A stretch of DNA of 64,000 bases from an uncultured Roseibium sp. (GTDB lineage: Bacteria > Pseudomonadota > Alphaproteobacteria > Rhizobiales > Stappiaceae): positions 62,001-126,000 of the forward strand of contig NZ_CANLVF010000004.1 of NCBI RefSeq assembly GCF_947494555.1, read 5' to 3'. The first letter of the stretch is position 1, and every line of letters starts with the position of its first letter. Both the position numbers and the translations under genes were made by a program. Positions 15,692 to 24,902 of the stretch are shown here, piece after piece. The notes beneath the pieces were generated by a model. It searched no databases and was not told the DNA's origin. It saw only the letters and a list, made by a program, of their open reading frames with translations.

Positions 15692-18658
15692 CTAGTGCGC
15701 CTCGTCCCAGTTATCCGCGGCACGGGCGTCCACTTTCAGCGGAACAGACATTTTCAGCACCGGATCGCAGGCGTTTTCCATCACGTCGCGGATCACAGGA
15801 AGCGTATCTTCGACCTGGGCATCGGGCACTTCGAAGATCAGTTCGTCGTGAACCTGAAGCAGCATCTGCGCGTCAAGCCTGGCTTCTGAAAGCCGGTCTT
15901 CCATGCGCACCATGGCGCGGCGCAGGATGTCGGCGGCAGAGCCCTGGATCGGCGCGTTGATGGCCGCGCGCTCGTAGAAGGAACGCATGTTGGGGTTCTT
16001 GGTATTGACCTCCGGATAATGCGCCTTGCGGCCGAAGATCGTGTTGACGTAACCGTCCGCGTGCACCTTCTTCTTGGTCGCTTCCATATAGTCGCGAATG
16101 CCCGGGAAGCGTTCGAAATACGTCTTGATGTAATCACCTGCCTCGCCGCGCGAGATGCCGAGCTGGTTGGCAAGGCCGAAGGCCGAAATGCCGTAGATGA
16201 TGCCGAAATTGATGGCCTTGGCCTGACGGCGGACCATTGGATCCATGCCTTCGATCGGCGTTCCGAACATCTCGCTTGCCGTCATGGCGTGAATGTCGAG
16301 CCCGTCTTCGAACGCCTTTTTCAGCTGCGGGATGTCGGCCATATGCGCAAGAACTCGCAACTCGATCTGGCTGTAATCGGCCGAGACAAGCTTGTGCCCT
16401 TTGGTCGATACAAAGGCCTGCCGGATCTTGCGGCCTTCCTCGGTGCGCACCGGGATGTTCTGAAGGTTCGGTTCGGAAGACGACAGGCGCCCTGTCGTTG
16501 TCGCCGCAAGCGCGTAGGACGTGTGAACACGGCCAGTTTCCGGGTTGATGTAACCGGGCAGCGCGTCCGAATAGGTGGATTTCAGCTTGGAGAGCTGACG
16601 CCAGGCGACGATCTTCGACGGCAATTCATGACCTTCTGCTGCCAGATCCTCCAATACCTGAGCCGAAGTCGACCACGCGCCGGTCTTGGTTTTCTTGCCG
16701 CCGGGCAGCGCCATCTTGCCAAAGAGAATGTCACCAAGCTGCTTGGGCGATCCGATATTGAAGTTTTCGCCGGCCAGCTCGTAAATTTCCGATTCCAAGC
16801 CCGCCATGCCTTGCGCAAAATCGCCGGAGAGCCGCGACAGCATCTGCCGGTCGACGGATATCCCACGTTTTTCCATGCGCGCCAGGACGGGCACCATGGG
16901 CCGTTCGAGCGTCTCATAAACGGTTGCCATCCGATCACTGGCGAGGCGCGGCTTCAGGATCAGCCAGAGGCGCAGCGTCACGTCCGCATCCTCGGCGGCA
17001 TAAGCGGTCGCCTTGTCGATCGGAACCTTGTCGAAGGTGATCATCGACTTGCCGGATCCGCAGACTTCCTTGAACGGGATCGGCTTGTGCCCGAGCCAGC
17101 GCTCGGAAAGCTCGTCCATGCCGTTGCCGCCCTTGCCCGCATCAACGGTATAGGAAAGCTGCATGGTGTCGTCATAGGGGCTGATGTCGATACCGTAGCG
17201 GGTCATCACCAGCCAGTCGTATTTGAGATTCTGCGCGATCTTCAAGACAGCCCTGTCCTCAAGCATCGGCTTGAGAACCTCCAGCGCCTCTTTCAACGGG
17301 ATCTGGTCCGGCAGCAAACCGCCGCCGCCAAGAAGATCGCCTTCGCCGTCCACATGGGAGAGCGGCACGTAGCAGGCCGTGCCCGGCTCACACGATAGCG
17401 ACAGGCCAACCAGGTCCGCCTGCATGGCGTCAAGCGACGTGGTTTCGGTGTCGAAAGCGACATAACCCTTCTCGAAGGCAATTTCGCACCATTCCTTCAG
17501 GCGTTCGACGGTCGTCACCGTCTCATATGCGCTTGAATCAATCGGGATTGCCTTGACGCTTTCCACACGCGCGTCGGCGACGGTCTGCGGCACCATCATG
17601 CCATCCGTGCCGGCCGCATCACCCGTCGCAGCCGTTCCCGTTCCAGCGGAGCTTTCCACGCGCTCGACCATCCGGCCCTTCTGATCGGGAACGTCCCAGC
17701 CGGGCACCTCGAAATCGGTCGGCTCGACATTGGCCACTTCGGCCCCGGTCTCTTCCGCCACACGCTTGGTCAGCGTGTTGAAGCCCATGGCCTTCAGAAA
17801 CCCGACAGCCTTCGGGCCGTTAACATTCGTCACCGTCAGATGCGCAACGGGAACCTCGACCGGCACGTCCTGCTTGAGTGTGACCAGCTCTTTCGACACG
17901 CGCGCCTGATCGGCGAATTCAATGAGGTTTTCACGCCGTTTATTCTGCTTGATGGTTTCGGCCTGAGCGAGCAGCGATTCGAGGTCTCCGAATTCGTTGA
18001 TCAGAAGCGCCGCGGTTTTCAATCCGATGCCCGGGACACCCGGGACATTGTCGACGCTGTCCCCGGCGAGCGACTGAACCTCAATGACCTTGTCGGGCCC
18101 GACGCCGAATTTTTCAAAGACTTCCGGTTCGCCGAAAACCTTGTTTTTCATCGTGTCGATCATGCCGACATTCGGTCCGATCAGCTGCATCAGGTCCTTG
18201 TCACCGGACACAATCGTGACCTGCGCACCCATGTCGGCTGCCTGACGGGCATAGGTTGCGATCAGGTCGTCGGCCTCAAAGCCTTCCTGCTCGATACACG
18301 GTACGGAGAATGCCCGGGTCGCCTCCCGGATCAGGCCGAATTGCGGAACAAGATCCTCCGGCGGTTCCGGACGGTTCGCCTTGTATTCGGGATAGATGCT
18401 GTTCCGGAACGTCTTCGAGGAGTGATCGAAGATCACCGCGAAATGTGTCGGTTCGTCACCCTCTTCCGGCGTCAGTCCTTCCTGCAAAAGCTTCCAGAGC
18501 ATGTTGCAGAAGCCTGAGACAGCACCCACGGGAAGACCGTCGGGCTTGCGTGTCAGCGGAGGCAGCGCGTGATAGGCGCGGAAGATAAAGGTGGAGCCAT
18601 CGACCAGAATGAGGTGGTCGTCGGCCGTGAGGGAGGAGGAGGAATCTTGCGTCGACAT
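15692..18658 (-). CDS. polA: DNA polymerase I
   Basis: About 988 residues, full length. Order: 5'-3' flap exonuclease (residues ~15-300, with FEADDLIATYA and GDSVDNVPGVPGIG), an acidic linker, 3'-5' proofreading exonuclease (FDTETTS near 405, so the catalytic Asp and Glu are intact), then the polymerase domain with motif A (SADYSQIELRVLAH), motif B (RRQAKAINFGIIYG) and motif C (VHDELIFEVP). It fills gaps and removes RNA primers in repair and lagging-strand synthesis. Unlike some bacterial enzymes it keeps proofreading. ATG 18658 (MSTQDS) is used; ATG 18670 is four codons upstream and equally weak. It is convergent with the cyclase gene across the palindromic repeats. Confidence 0.97.
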   Translation of the reverse strand: MSTQDSSSSLTADDHLILVDGSTFIFRAYHALPPLTRKPDGLPVGAVSGFCNMLWKLLQEGLTPEEGDEPTHFAVIFDHSSKTFRNSIYPEYKANRPEPPEDLVPQFGLIREATRAFSVPCIEQEGFEADDLIATYARQAADMGAQVTIVSGDKDLMQLIGPNVGMIDTMKNKVFGEPEVFEKFGVGPDKVIEVQSLAGDSVDNVPGVPGIGLKTAALLINEFGDLESLLAQAETIKQNKRRENLIEFADQARVSKELVTLKQDVPVEVPVAHLTVTNVNGPKAVGFLKAMGFNTLTKRVAEETGAEVANVEPTDFEVPGWDVPDQKGRMVERVESSAGTGTAATGDAAGTDGMMVPQTVADARVESVKAIPIDSSAYETVTTVERLKEWCEIAFEKGYVAFDTETTSLDAMQADLVGLSLSCEPGTACYVPLSHVDGEGDLLGGGGLLPDQIPLKEALEVLKPMLEDRAVLKIAQNLKYDWLVMTRYGIDISPYDDTMQLSYTVDAGKGGNGMDELSERWLGHKPIPFKEVCGSGKSMITFDKVPIDKATAYAAEDADVTLRLWLILKPRLASDRMATVYETLERPMVPVLARMEKRGISVDRQMLSRLSGDFAQGMAGLESEIYELAGENFNIGSPKQLGDILFGKMALPGGKKTKTGAWSTSAQVLEDLAAEGHELPSKIVAWRQLSKLKSTYSDALPGYINPETGRVHTSYALAATTTGRLSSSEPNLQNIPVRTEEGRKIRQAFVSTKGHKLVSADYSQIELRVLAHMADIPQLKKAFEDGLDIHAMTASEMFGTPIEGMDPMVRRQAKAINFGIIYGISAFGLANQLGISRGEAGDYIKTYFERFPGIRDYMEATKKKVHADGYVNTIFGRKAHYPEVNTKNPNMRSFYERAAINAPIQGSAADILRRAMVRMEDRLSEARLDAQMLLQVHDELIFEVPDAQVEDTLPVIRDVMENACDPVLKMSVPLKVDARAADNWDEAH

Positions 18659-18745
18659 GGCGCGGATCATGCCCCGAGTAGGTCGGTGAGGGAAGAAGTA
18701 AATTATGCCCTTCGCAAGAAGGGAACCTGGATCGGGCCGCGACTG

Positions 18746-19213
18746 CTATTCACGAAATCGGAAGACCGCCTCGACTTCCACGCTGGCGTTGGACGGCAGG
18801 CTGCTGCTGCCGACCGCAAAGCGAACGTGATTTGCCTTTTCCCGCCCCAAAACCTCGGTCATCAGATCCGAAGCGCCGTTGACCACTTTGGGATGTTGGG
18901 CAAAGTCGGGTGCCGCATTCACAAATGCGCCAAGCTTGATAAGCCTTTCTATGCGCTCGAGATCCCCAAGAGCCGCCTTTGCGCGTGCCAGCAGATTTAT
19001 GGCGCAGTAGCGGGCCGCTTCGTACCCATGCTCCAGGGATTGCTCGCTGCCAACTTTCCCGGTGATTGGCTTACCTTGCAAGTCCGCCGAAATCTGACCC
19101 GAAATGTACAGCAAAGACCCATCGGCCAGATAAGGTGCAAAGTTTCCAAGGGCAGGAGGGGCTGGTGGCAGCTCGATTCCCAAGCGTGCCAGGCTGGCTT
19201 CAATTTCGCTCAT
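18746..19213 (-). CDS. RidA (YjgF/YER057c/UK114) family protein
   Basis: 155 residues with the RidA fold signature: LLYISGQISADLQG near the N-terminus and VRFAVGSSSLPSNASVEVEA near the C-terminus, including the Arg and Glu that line the active site of enamine/imine deaminases. The family removes reactive 2-aminoacrylate-type intermediates. This version belongs to the longer (~150 aa) subfamily, so its exact substrate is uncertain. ATG 19213 gives the normal family start; the frame extends to 19270 through residues that do not fit. It lies 87 bp upstream of polA on the same strand. Confidence 0.88.
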   Translation of the reverse strand: MSEIEASLARLGIELPPAPPALGNFAPYLADGSLLYISGQISADLQGKPITGKVGSEQSLEHGYEAARYCAINLLARAKAALGDLERIERLIKLGAFVNAAPDFAQHPKVVNGASDLMTEVLGREKANHVRFAVGSSSLPSNASVEVEAVFRFRE

Positions 19214-19338
19214 TTTTCTGAATATCCGACAAGGGGCAGGGACCGGAGGACCGAACTCCCCCGATGTCACGCACCCTACCCGCCGGCGCGTTTCCAGAAA
19301 AGCCCCCAGAGGTCTTCAGACGCCTCCAGGCAGACTTG

Positions 19339-20370
19339 TCACTCAGCTGCCTGCGGCTGATTTTTCCGGCCAAAGGTTCCGCCGAGATAAGCCCACTCCG
19401 GCCGTTTGAACAGGAACCAGCCCAGATTGGTCTTGCGGATCATCCAGAAGAGGATCATCGGGCTGACACAGGCAACGATCGTCACGATCAGGGAAGCCGT
19501 CCCGATATCGAGAACGCCGAGTTTCAACAGGACGACGCGCGTGACACCCATCGGGAAGAAAAACGCGAGATAGATGACGATGGAACTCTCGCCGAAATGG
19601 CGCAGGAAATTCATCTGGCCGGCTCTGACGATCAGGGCGCTGGTCAGGATGATTGCGCCTGCACCGGCGGCCCCAAGCGCAAGTGCGATCCCCGGCAGGT
19701 GCGCCCAGCCGAGATAGACAAGGCCGCCGTTCACGATCCCCCAGCCGATGAGGTAAGCGAGGCTGACATTGATGCGAGCGCGCGCCCAGTCAGCGAGCTT
19801 GAAGATCTGCGGCGCAAAGATGTAGCCGGCATAAAAATAGACGAAACGCGACGCGAACTCGTCGACAAGCAGCCAGCCGGTATGAATCGGGGCTATCTGC
19901 AGAAGCGCACCGGCCGCCAGCATTACCTGCCAGGGGACACGATAATCGTGCGCCAGTTTGCAGACGAGGAAGAAGACCGGCAGCATGTAGATGAACCAAA
20001 GGGTGCCAAAGGGCTGAACGAAGCTGAGGATATAGAATTCCAGCGTGCCGGCAGCCCCGAGATCCCCCATGAACACCGGCGCCTTGACCGCAAACTGGAT
20101 CGTCATCCACAGCACGTAAAAGTAAGCAAAATGAACGACCTTGCGGTCGAGATAGAGTTTCCAGTCGCGCGTGATGACGTTGGAGAGGAACAGACCGGAG
20201 ATCAGAAAGAAGTCCGGCATCCGGAATGGAGCGGCGAACGCGACAATGGTGTGCATCCAGCCGGTTCCACCAGCGGCGGCCTCCACACCCAGCACCGAAT
20301 GCATCATCACGACGAAAATGATGCAGATGCCCTTGGCCGTATCGACCCAGTCAACGCGCCCGGCATTCAT
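19339..20370 (-). CDS. Acyltransferase 3 family membrane protein
   Basis: 343 residues with about ten membrane helices. It opens with the family hallmark RVDWVDTAKGICIIFVVMMH, where the helix-1 histidine is the presumed catalytic residue, followed by FRMPDFFLISGLF. Such integral membrane acyltransferases O-acylate exported sugars, lipid A or periplasmic glycans; the target here is unknown. ATG 20370 is preceded by AAAGGTG; a GTG at 20391 is less likely. Two inverted repeats lie upstream: GCGTAA...TTACGC (20420-20447) and GTCAC-N6-GTGAC (20459-20474), possible regulatory sites. Confidence 0.85.
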   Translation of the reverse strand: MNAGRVDWVDTAKGICIIFVVMMHSVLGVEAAAGGTGWMHTIVAFAAPFRMPDFFLISGLFLSNVITRDWKLYLDRKVVHFAYFYVLWMTIQFAVKAPVFMGDLGAAGTLEFYILSFVQPFGTLWFIYMLPVFFLVCKLAHDYRVPWQVMLAAGALLQIAPIHTGWLLVDEFASRFVYFYAGYIFAPQIFKLADWARARINVSLAYLIGWGIVNGGLVYLGWAHLPGIALALGAAGAGAIILTSALIVRAGQMNFLRHFGESSIVIYLAFFFPMGVTRVVLLKLGVLDIGTASLIVTIVACVSPMILFWMIRKTNLGWFLFKRPEWAYLGGTFGRKNQPQAAE

Positions 20371-20458
20371 GGTTCGCACCTTTCGCTCCACGCGGCTTTC
20401 ACCGCAGAATAAGCGTCAGGCGTAACCTCAACTGGTAAATATTACGCATACAGCCACT

Positions 20459-20474
20459 GTCACGTTTTAGTGAC
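20459..20474. promoter_or_regulatory. Inverted repeats upstream of the membrane acyltransferase gene
   Basis: GTCAC-GTTTTA-GTGAC at 20459-20474, with a second inverted pair GCGTAA/TTACGC at 20420-20447. Both lie in the 214-bp gap between the end of fxsA and the acyltransferase start, about 50-105 bp before the latter. They could be operator or hairpin sequences. Confidence 0.35.
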
Positions 20475-20584
20475 CTTGCTAATTCCGCTTCAGGGCAATG
20501 CTGCCTGAGTTTGCAGAGTTGGATCGTACCGGAGTTATCTGCGGTATCGAGCCTGTTATTTCGCGCAAACCAAACGACGGTGCC

Positions 20585-21106
20585 TCAAGGTTTTGCGTCG
20601 TCGGCCCCGTCGCGCCACGGGCTGATTTTCGGTTGGCCGCTGGTTGGTGCACCTGCTGAGCCGGCCTCATCCTTTTCCGACCAGTCGCCCTGATCGAGAT
20701 CGACAACATGCTCATCGGACGGGTTGCGGGCCGCGCCGCCCTGTACGATCACGACGTTCGAGCGGGCTATGATAAAGTTCGCGAGCGCCGCGCGGACAGG
20801 CGGAATAAATAGCAAAAGACCGATAGCGTCTGTCACAAATCCCGGAATAAGCAGAAAAATGCTCGCCAGAACGATCATTGCGCCCTGCATCACCTCGTTG
20901 CCCGGCGCACGCCCGGCGTCGAGCTCGCTCTGCATGCGCATGAGCAGCGACAGACCCTGCTGGCGCAACATGATCGTGCCGGCCATAGCCGTGATGACGG
21001 TCAGGAGTATGGTCGGCAGTATACCAATCATATCGCCGACCCAGATGAAAACCGCGATTTCAATCAGGGGCAGCAATATGATGGCGGCAATGATATAAAG
21101 TCCCAC
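20585..21106 (-). CDS. fxsA: FxsA family membrane protein
   Basis: 173 residues. The FxsA domain covers ~1-130 with about three to four membrane helices, including LLPLIEIAVFIWVGDMIGIL and ASIFLLIPGFVTDAIGLLLF. A polar, acidic tail faces the cytosol. FxsA was named for relief of phage T7 exclusion by the F plasmid when overproduced; its normal job is not known. The GTG at 21106 is supported by a strong GGAGGT five to six bases upstream. It is divergent from the Tim44-family gene across 257 bp, an arrangement typical of Rhizobiales. Confidence 0.9.
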   Translation of the reverse strand: MGLYIIAAIILLPLIEIAVFIWVGDMIGILPTILLTVITAMAGTIMLRQQGLSLLMRMQSELDAGRAPGNEVMQGAMIVLASIFLLIPGFVTDAIGLLLFIPPVRAALANFIIARSNVVIVQGGAARNPSDEHVVDLDQGDWSEKDEAGSAGAPTSGQPKISPWRDGADDAKP

Positions 21107-21363
21107 GGGACCTCCATCGTCTGATAAGCTGTTTCGTCACAACTAGGGTATCGACCTATAACCTAGACATTCGCTCACAAAAATGCGAGCAGGCGCTTGC
21201 AGGAAAGATAATCATTGCAAAAATTTCAGTCTTGCTCTCGGGTCTGGATGCTGGTTCAAGAAGCCCCTAAATAAGGTGGTGACTGATATCGAGTGCGGAC
21301 AGTACGCAGCTGAACATGCAAAAGGCGGCTTCAATTGCCTCCAAAGGGTAGCCGGAACGTAAG

Positions 21364-22086
21364 ATGAATGAAATTTTCGACCCACTAAACCTCGTCCTCA
21401 TGGGGCTCGCAGTGTTTATTCTGTTCAGACTGAGATCCGTCCTCGGCAAACGGACCGGCAATGAACGACCGCCGTTCGATCCCTATTCCAAGCCTGAACA
21501 GCCAAATGAGCAGGCCAATGGGCAGGACAACGTGATCCCGCTTCCAAACCAGACAGACCAGCCGACGGATACCGTCGCTGAGCAACCACATGGCGGCGAC
21601 GTGGTGATCGACAAGGTTGCGCCGGAAGGGTCCGCGCTTAACAGCGCACTGAAGCAGATCCTGTCAGTCGACCGCAGTTTTGAACCCGAGGAATTCCTCG
21701 GCGGTGCGCGCGCCGCCTACGAAATGATCGTGATGGCATTTGCCGACGGCGACAAGAAAGCGCTCAATAACCTTCTGTCTCCGGAAGTCTACGAAGGCTT
21801 CGTGTCTGCCATTGAGGACCGCGAAAAGAGGGGCGAAACGATCGAGTCGACCTTTGTCGGCATCGACAAGTCGGAAATCGTCGAAGCGGCGCTGAAAGGC
21901 ACGATCGCCCAGGTTACCGTCAAGATCCACAGCCAGCTGATCTCCGCCACCCGCGACAAGGCTGGTGAAGTCGTCGATGGCGACCCGGCGAAGGTTACGG
22001 AAGTGGTCGATATCTGGACTTTCGCACGCGACACCAACACGCGTGACCCGAACTGGAAACTGGTTGCAACTGAATCCGCCGAGTGA
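21364..22086 (+). CDS. Tim44-domain inner-membrane protein
   Basis: 240 residues: an N-terminal membrane anchor (LVLMGLAVFILFRLRSVLGK), a disordered Pro/Gln/Asn-rich linker (~35-85), and a Tim44-like domain (~95-240) starting FEPEEFLGGARAAYEMIVMAFADGD. Bacterial Tim44 homologues (TimA) are membrane-tethered NTF2-fold proteins related to the mitochondrial import subunit. Their alphaproteobacterial role is not settled. The stop overlaps the possible GTG start of mltA, so the two are translationally linked, and Smr and XRE genes follow. Divergent fxsA and this gene cluster are conserved in Rhizobiales. Confidence 0.88.
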   Translation: MNEIFDPLNLVLMGLAVFILFRLRSVLGKRTGNERPPFDPYSKPEQPNEQANGQDNVIPLPNQTDQPTDTVAEQPHGGDVVIDKVAPEGSALNSALKQILSVDRSFEPEEFLGGARAAYEMIVMAFADGDKKALNNLLSPEVYEGFVSAIEDREKRGETIESTFVGIDKSEIVEAALKGTIAQVTVKIHSQLISATRDKAGEVVDGDPAKVTEVVDIWTFARDTNTRDPNWKLVATESAE

Positions 22087-22088
22087 CA

Positions 22089-23315
22089 ATGCATCGGACG
22101 GATCGGAGAACGGCGGGGCCGTTCCTTCGTCAGTTTCCCACCCGACTGAGAGGCGCGGTTCTGGCCGCGCCGCTTTTCTTTGCAGGAGCCACCATGGCCA
22201 TGCCGCAAAGCCCGGTTGTTCCAGACCACTTCCATAAAACCGATTTTTCCGAGCTGTCCGGCTGGATCGAAGACGATCAGCTCGGTGCCTTGAACGCTTT
22301 CCTCCGGTTTTGCGGTCATTCCAGCTCAGACATTCTGTCCGGCGCACTCGGCTACGGTCCCTCAAGCGTCGCAAATCTCTGCAAAACAGCGCAAGCATTG
22401 CCGATCCGGACAGCCGCAGACGCGAGGCGCTTCCTGGAAAGCAGGTTCACACCCTACCGTGTCGAGTCTTCCGGCTTCGTCACCGGCTACTTCGAACCAG
22501 AGGTTCCGGCATCGCGCACGCGCACGGATCACTTCGCGACACCTCTGCACCGGAAACCGGCCGGGCTTGAAGCCGTCAGCGCAGACAACAAGCCCAAAGA
22601 CTGGCCGGATGATCTCAGCCACGGCAGGCGGCAAAGCAATACCCTCGTCAAAATGCCGGACCGGGCGGCGATCATGGACGGTGCAATCGATCACGAACAG
22701 CTGGAGCTTGTCTGGCTCGCAGACCCGATCGACGCCTATTTCATCCATGTTCAGGGATCGGCGCGGTTGCGTCTCACCGACGGCTCCGTGATGCGCGTCG
22801 GATATGCCGGCAAGTCCGGACATCCCTACACAGGCATCGGACGGCTTCTGGTCAAACGGGGCGAGGGCACACCGGAAGACTTCACGATGTCGGGCCTTCG
22901 GACCTGGCTATCGGCAAATCCGCATCAGCGGGACAGTCTCTTCAAGGAAAACCGGTCCTACATTTTTTTCCGCGAAGTTCACGAAACCACCCCTAAACAG
23001 GGTCCTGTAGGTGCTGCGGGATTGCCGCTGGTTCCAGGACGGAGCCTCGCCGTCGATCATGAGCAACTGCCATATGGTGCTCTCATATTCGTCAATGCCG
23101 GTTTCGAATCGCCTGAGACCGGAACGAAATCATTTGCGAGGCTCATGGTCGCGGACGATACGGGCTCCGCTATCAAGGGTCCTGCGCGCGGGGATATCTT
23201 TGTCGGATCCGGAGCACAGGCCGGTGAAATCGCCGGCGACATCCGCCACAAGGCAGCATTCACCATCCTGGTTCCGAACGAGCCTGCCCCGGGGCGAGAG
23301 ACGGTGACAGACTGA
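22089..23315 (+). CDS. mltA: Membrane-bound lytic murein transglycosylase A
   Basis: 408 residues. A basic N-terminus and hydrophobic stretch (AVLAAPLFFAGATMA) look like a signal peptide without a lipobox. The MltA domain follows (FVTGYFEPEVPASR, then IDAYFIHVQGSARLRL, and YAGKSGHPYTGIGRLL), and a 3D domain with catalytic aspartates lies at the end (MVADDTGSAIKGPARGDIFV). The enzyme cleaves the MurNAc-GlcNAc bond of peptidoglycan, forming 1,6-anhydro ends. ATG 22089 is used; a GTG at 22083 overlapping the upstream stop is possible. It is in an operon between the Tim44-family gene and smr. Confidence 0.93.
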   Translation: MHRTDRRTAGPFLRQFPTRLRGAVLAAPLFFAGATMAMPQSPVVPDHFHKTDFSELSGWIEDDQLGALNAFLRFCGHSSSDILSGALGYGPSSVANLCKTAQALPIRTAADARRFLESRFTPYRVESSGFVTGYFEPEVPASRTRTDHFATPLHRKPAGLEAVSADNKPKDWPDDLSHGRRQSNTLVKMPDRAAIMDGAIDHEQLELVWLADPIDAYFIHVQGSARLRLTDGSVMRVGYAGKSGHPYTGIGRLLVKRGEGTPEDFTMSGLRTWLSANPHQRDSLFKENRSYIFFREVHETTPKQGPVGAAGLPLVPGRSLAVDHEQLPYGALIFVNAGFESPETGTKSFARLMVADDTGSAIKGPARGDIFVGSGAQAGEIAGDIRHKAAFTILVPNEPAPGRETVTD

Positions 23316-23318
23316 TTG

Positions 23319-23888
23319 ATGACGAAGAGGGGCAAAAAAGGCAGCCTGTCACCTGAAGACAGGGAATTGTGGGGCAAGGTCGCGAAAACACTGACGCCGC
23401 TGCATCCGGAGCGGCTTGCGAACCTTGAAGCGGATGAGCCTGCGCCGGCAGAGCCTAAAACCGCGAAACCGGCAAAGCCGCCGCAGACGGCAACCGCCAT
23501 AAAGGCGCCGGCTGCAGTGAAGAAACCACCTTCCCTGCCGCCGCTTCACCAGCTTGAAACCAAATACCGCCGGAAGATCGTCAAAGGCGTGAGGGCGATT
23601 GACGCCCGCATCGATCTGCACGGACTGACACAGCATCAGGCCCATGACCGGCTGCGCGGTTTTCTCTACCAGGCACAGGCGCGCAGTCACAAAGTCGTGC
23701 TGGTGATTACGGGAAAAGGCAGCGCCATGGAGCGCGCCTATATGGACGAACGCGGTATTTTGCGCAGAATGGTTCCCCAATGGCTGACGATGCCGGATCT
23801 TCGTCCGGTCGTCCTTGGGTATGAGGAGGCACATGCCAGCCACGGTGGGGCGGGGGCGCTCTACGTCCGGATACGAAAAAGAAGGTAG
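23319..23888 (+). CDS. Smr/MutS2-domain protein
   Basis: 189 residues. A basic N-terminus and an Ala/Pro/Lys-rich linker (~40-75) lead to a Smr domain (~95-188): IDLHGLTQHQAHDRL (the DLHG motif), VLVITGKG (the TGxG motif) and a C-terminal HGGAGALYVRIRKRR. Stand-alone Smr proteins are nucleases acting on RNA or branched DNA; recent work on SmrB links one to stalled ribosomes. The ATG at 23319 starts three bases after the mltA stop, so translation is coupled. The XRE gene follows 4 nt after its stop. Confidence 0.92.
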   Translation: MTKRGKKGSLSPEDRELWGKVAKTLTPLHPERLANLEADEPAPAEPKTAKPAKPPQTATAIKAPAAVKKPPSLPPLHQLETKYRRKIVKGVRAIDARIDLHGLTQHQAHDRLRGFLYQAQARSHKVVLVITGKGSAMERAYMDERGILRRMVPQWLTMPDLRPVVLGYEEAHASHGGAGALYVRIRKRR

Positions 23889-23892
23889 AACC

Positions 23893-24264
23893 GTGACACC
23901 GCTTGGAGCAAAAATTCGGGAACTTAGGTCAAAACGGGGCGTATCGCTGAAAGAAATGGCGGCAGCTCTTTCGGTTTCGAGCGCTTATCTGTCAGCGCTG
24001 GAACACGGCAAACGCGGTAAACCGACATGGTTTCTCGTCCAGCGGATCATCACTTATTTCAACGTGATCTGGGACGAAGCGGAAGAAATCCAGCGGCTGG
24101 CGGAACTGTCGGATCCCCGGATCACGATCGACACGGCAGGCATGCATCCAAAGGCAACGGAACTCGCCAATCAACTGTCGCTGAAGATCAACGTATTGTC
24201 CGAGGACTCCCTTCACGCCCTGCTGCACCAGCTTCGCGTGGCCGCAGCAAAGGACGATGTGTGA
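23893..24264 (+). CDS. Short XRE-family helix-turn-helix regulator
   Basis: 124 residues. The HTH_3 domain is plain: LGAKIRELRSKRGVSLKEMA, then LSVSSAYLSALEHGKRGKP. The C-terminal half (DPRITIDTAGMHPKATELAN) is helical and probably a dimerisation part. The true start is GTG 23893 with AAGG upstream, 4 nt after the smr stop; the frame extends upstream into smr but that overlap is not coding. Position behind mltA-smr is conserved in Rhizobiales. Target genes unknown. Confidence 0.88.
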   Translation: MTPLGAKIRELRSKRGVSLKEMAAALSVSSAYLSALEHGKRGKPTWFLVQRIITYFNVIWDEAEEIQRLAELSDPRITIDTAGMHPKATELANQLSLKINVLSEDSLHALLHQLRVAAAKDDV

Positions 24265-24337
24265 ACGACTCGTCGATATTACGTAGTTTGCGCACAAATA
24301 CGGCTCACAATTGAGTGGATCCAACGCTCTCCAACGC

Positions 24338-24901
24338 TTAGCAATCTGCTGAGGCTGGCTCCAACCGGCTGCCGATGCGGGAAAAGTACCGGGAAACAAG
24401 GACGTAAGTCACCCGGTTGTGTATGTTCGCCCGCGGCACAACATCGAAAGCCCAGTCGTTGCTTCGCAAATTGCGACCGAATTCCGAATTGACAATCAAA
24501 TAGTGGTTTTCCGGAACCTTGATCAATGCCTTGTCACCAAATTGCGCTCGGGCGGCGACAAGCCAATCTTCCTTTGCAACAAATGTTCGTTCGTCGATCG
24601 CGTATCCATTGATACCTAGCGAAAAGGCTTGGCCTTCGGTGGCACTGACTTTGCGGATAAAGTTACGTTTGGGTTCGGTTCCGCTGAAGGTCACCATATC
24701 TCCGACGCAGACGGTCCAGGCAGCTTGTCTTGCATAGATCGTTTTGGTTTCCAATCCTTCGATAGTCCTGGCAAAACTCGTCGGAAGCGGATTGAACACA
24801 TGTTGAAGGGCCGCGAGTACGGCAAGAAGGATAAGCCAGGGAATGACGCCCATCCAGGTCTGCCGGTCGATGTTTGGCCAACTGGTTGGTAATAGCTGCA
24901 T
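24338..24901 (-). CDS. Signal-peptidase-I-like (S26 fold) membrane protein, nucleophile apparently missing
   Basis: 187 residues: one N-terminal membrane helix (~20-38, VIPWLILLAVLAALQHVF), then a periplasmic domain that resembles S26 signal peptidases. Matching blocks are VGDMVTFSG, the NFIRKVSATEGQ strand with the general-base lysine, VPENHYLIVNSEFGRNLRSN and RANIHNRVTYVL. At the place of the catalytic S-x-P motif I read GLETKTIYARQ, with no serine, so activity as a normal signal peptidase is doubtful. ATG 24901 starts directly after the TAA of the TPR gene, so it is the third gene of the AAA-TPR-S26 operon. A role in processing or holding a partner is inference. Confidence 0.65.
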   Translation of the reverse strand: MQLLPTSWPNIDRQTWMGVIPWLILLAVLAALQHVFNPLPTSFARTIEGLETKTIYARQAAWTVCVGDMVTFSGTEPKRNFIRKVSATEGQAFSLGINGYAIDERTFVAKEDWLVAARAQFGDKALIKVPENHYLIVNSEFGRNLRSNDWAFDVVPRANIHNRVTYVLVSRYFSRIGSRLEPASADC

Positions 24902-24902
24902 T

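Noticed and set aside
16019-17398. 459-codon plus-strand frame inside polA
   Set aside because: Antisense to conserved polymerase and exonuclease motifs.
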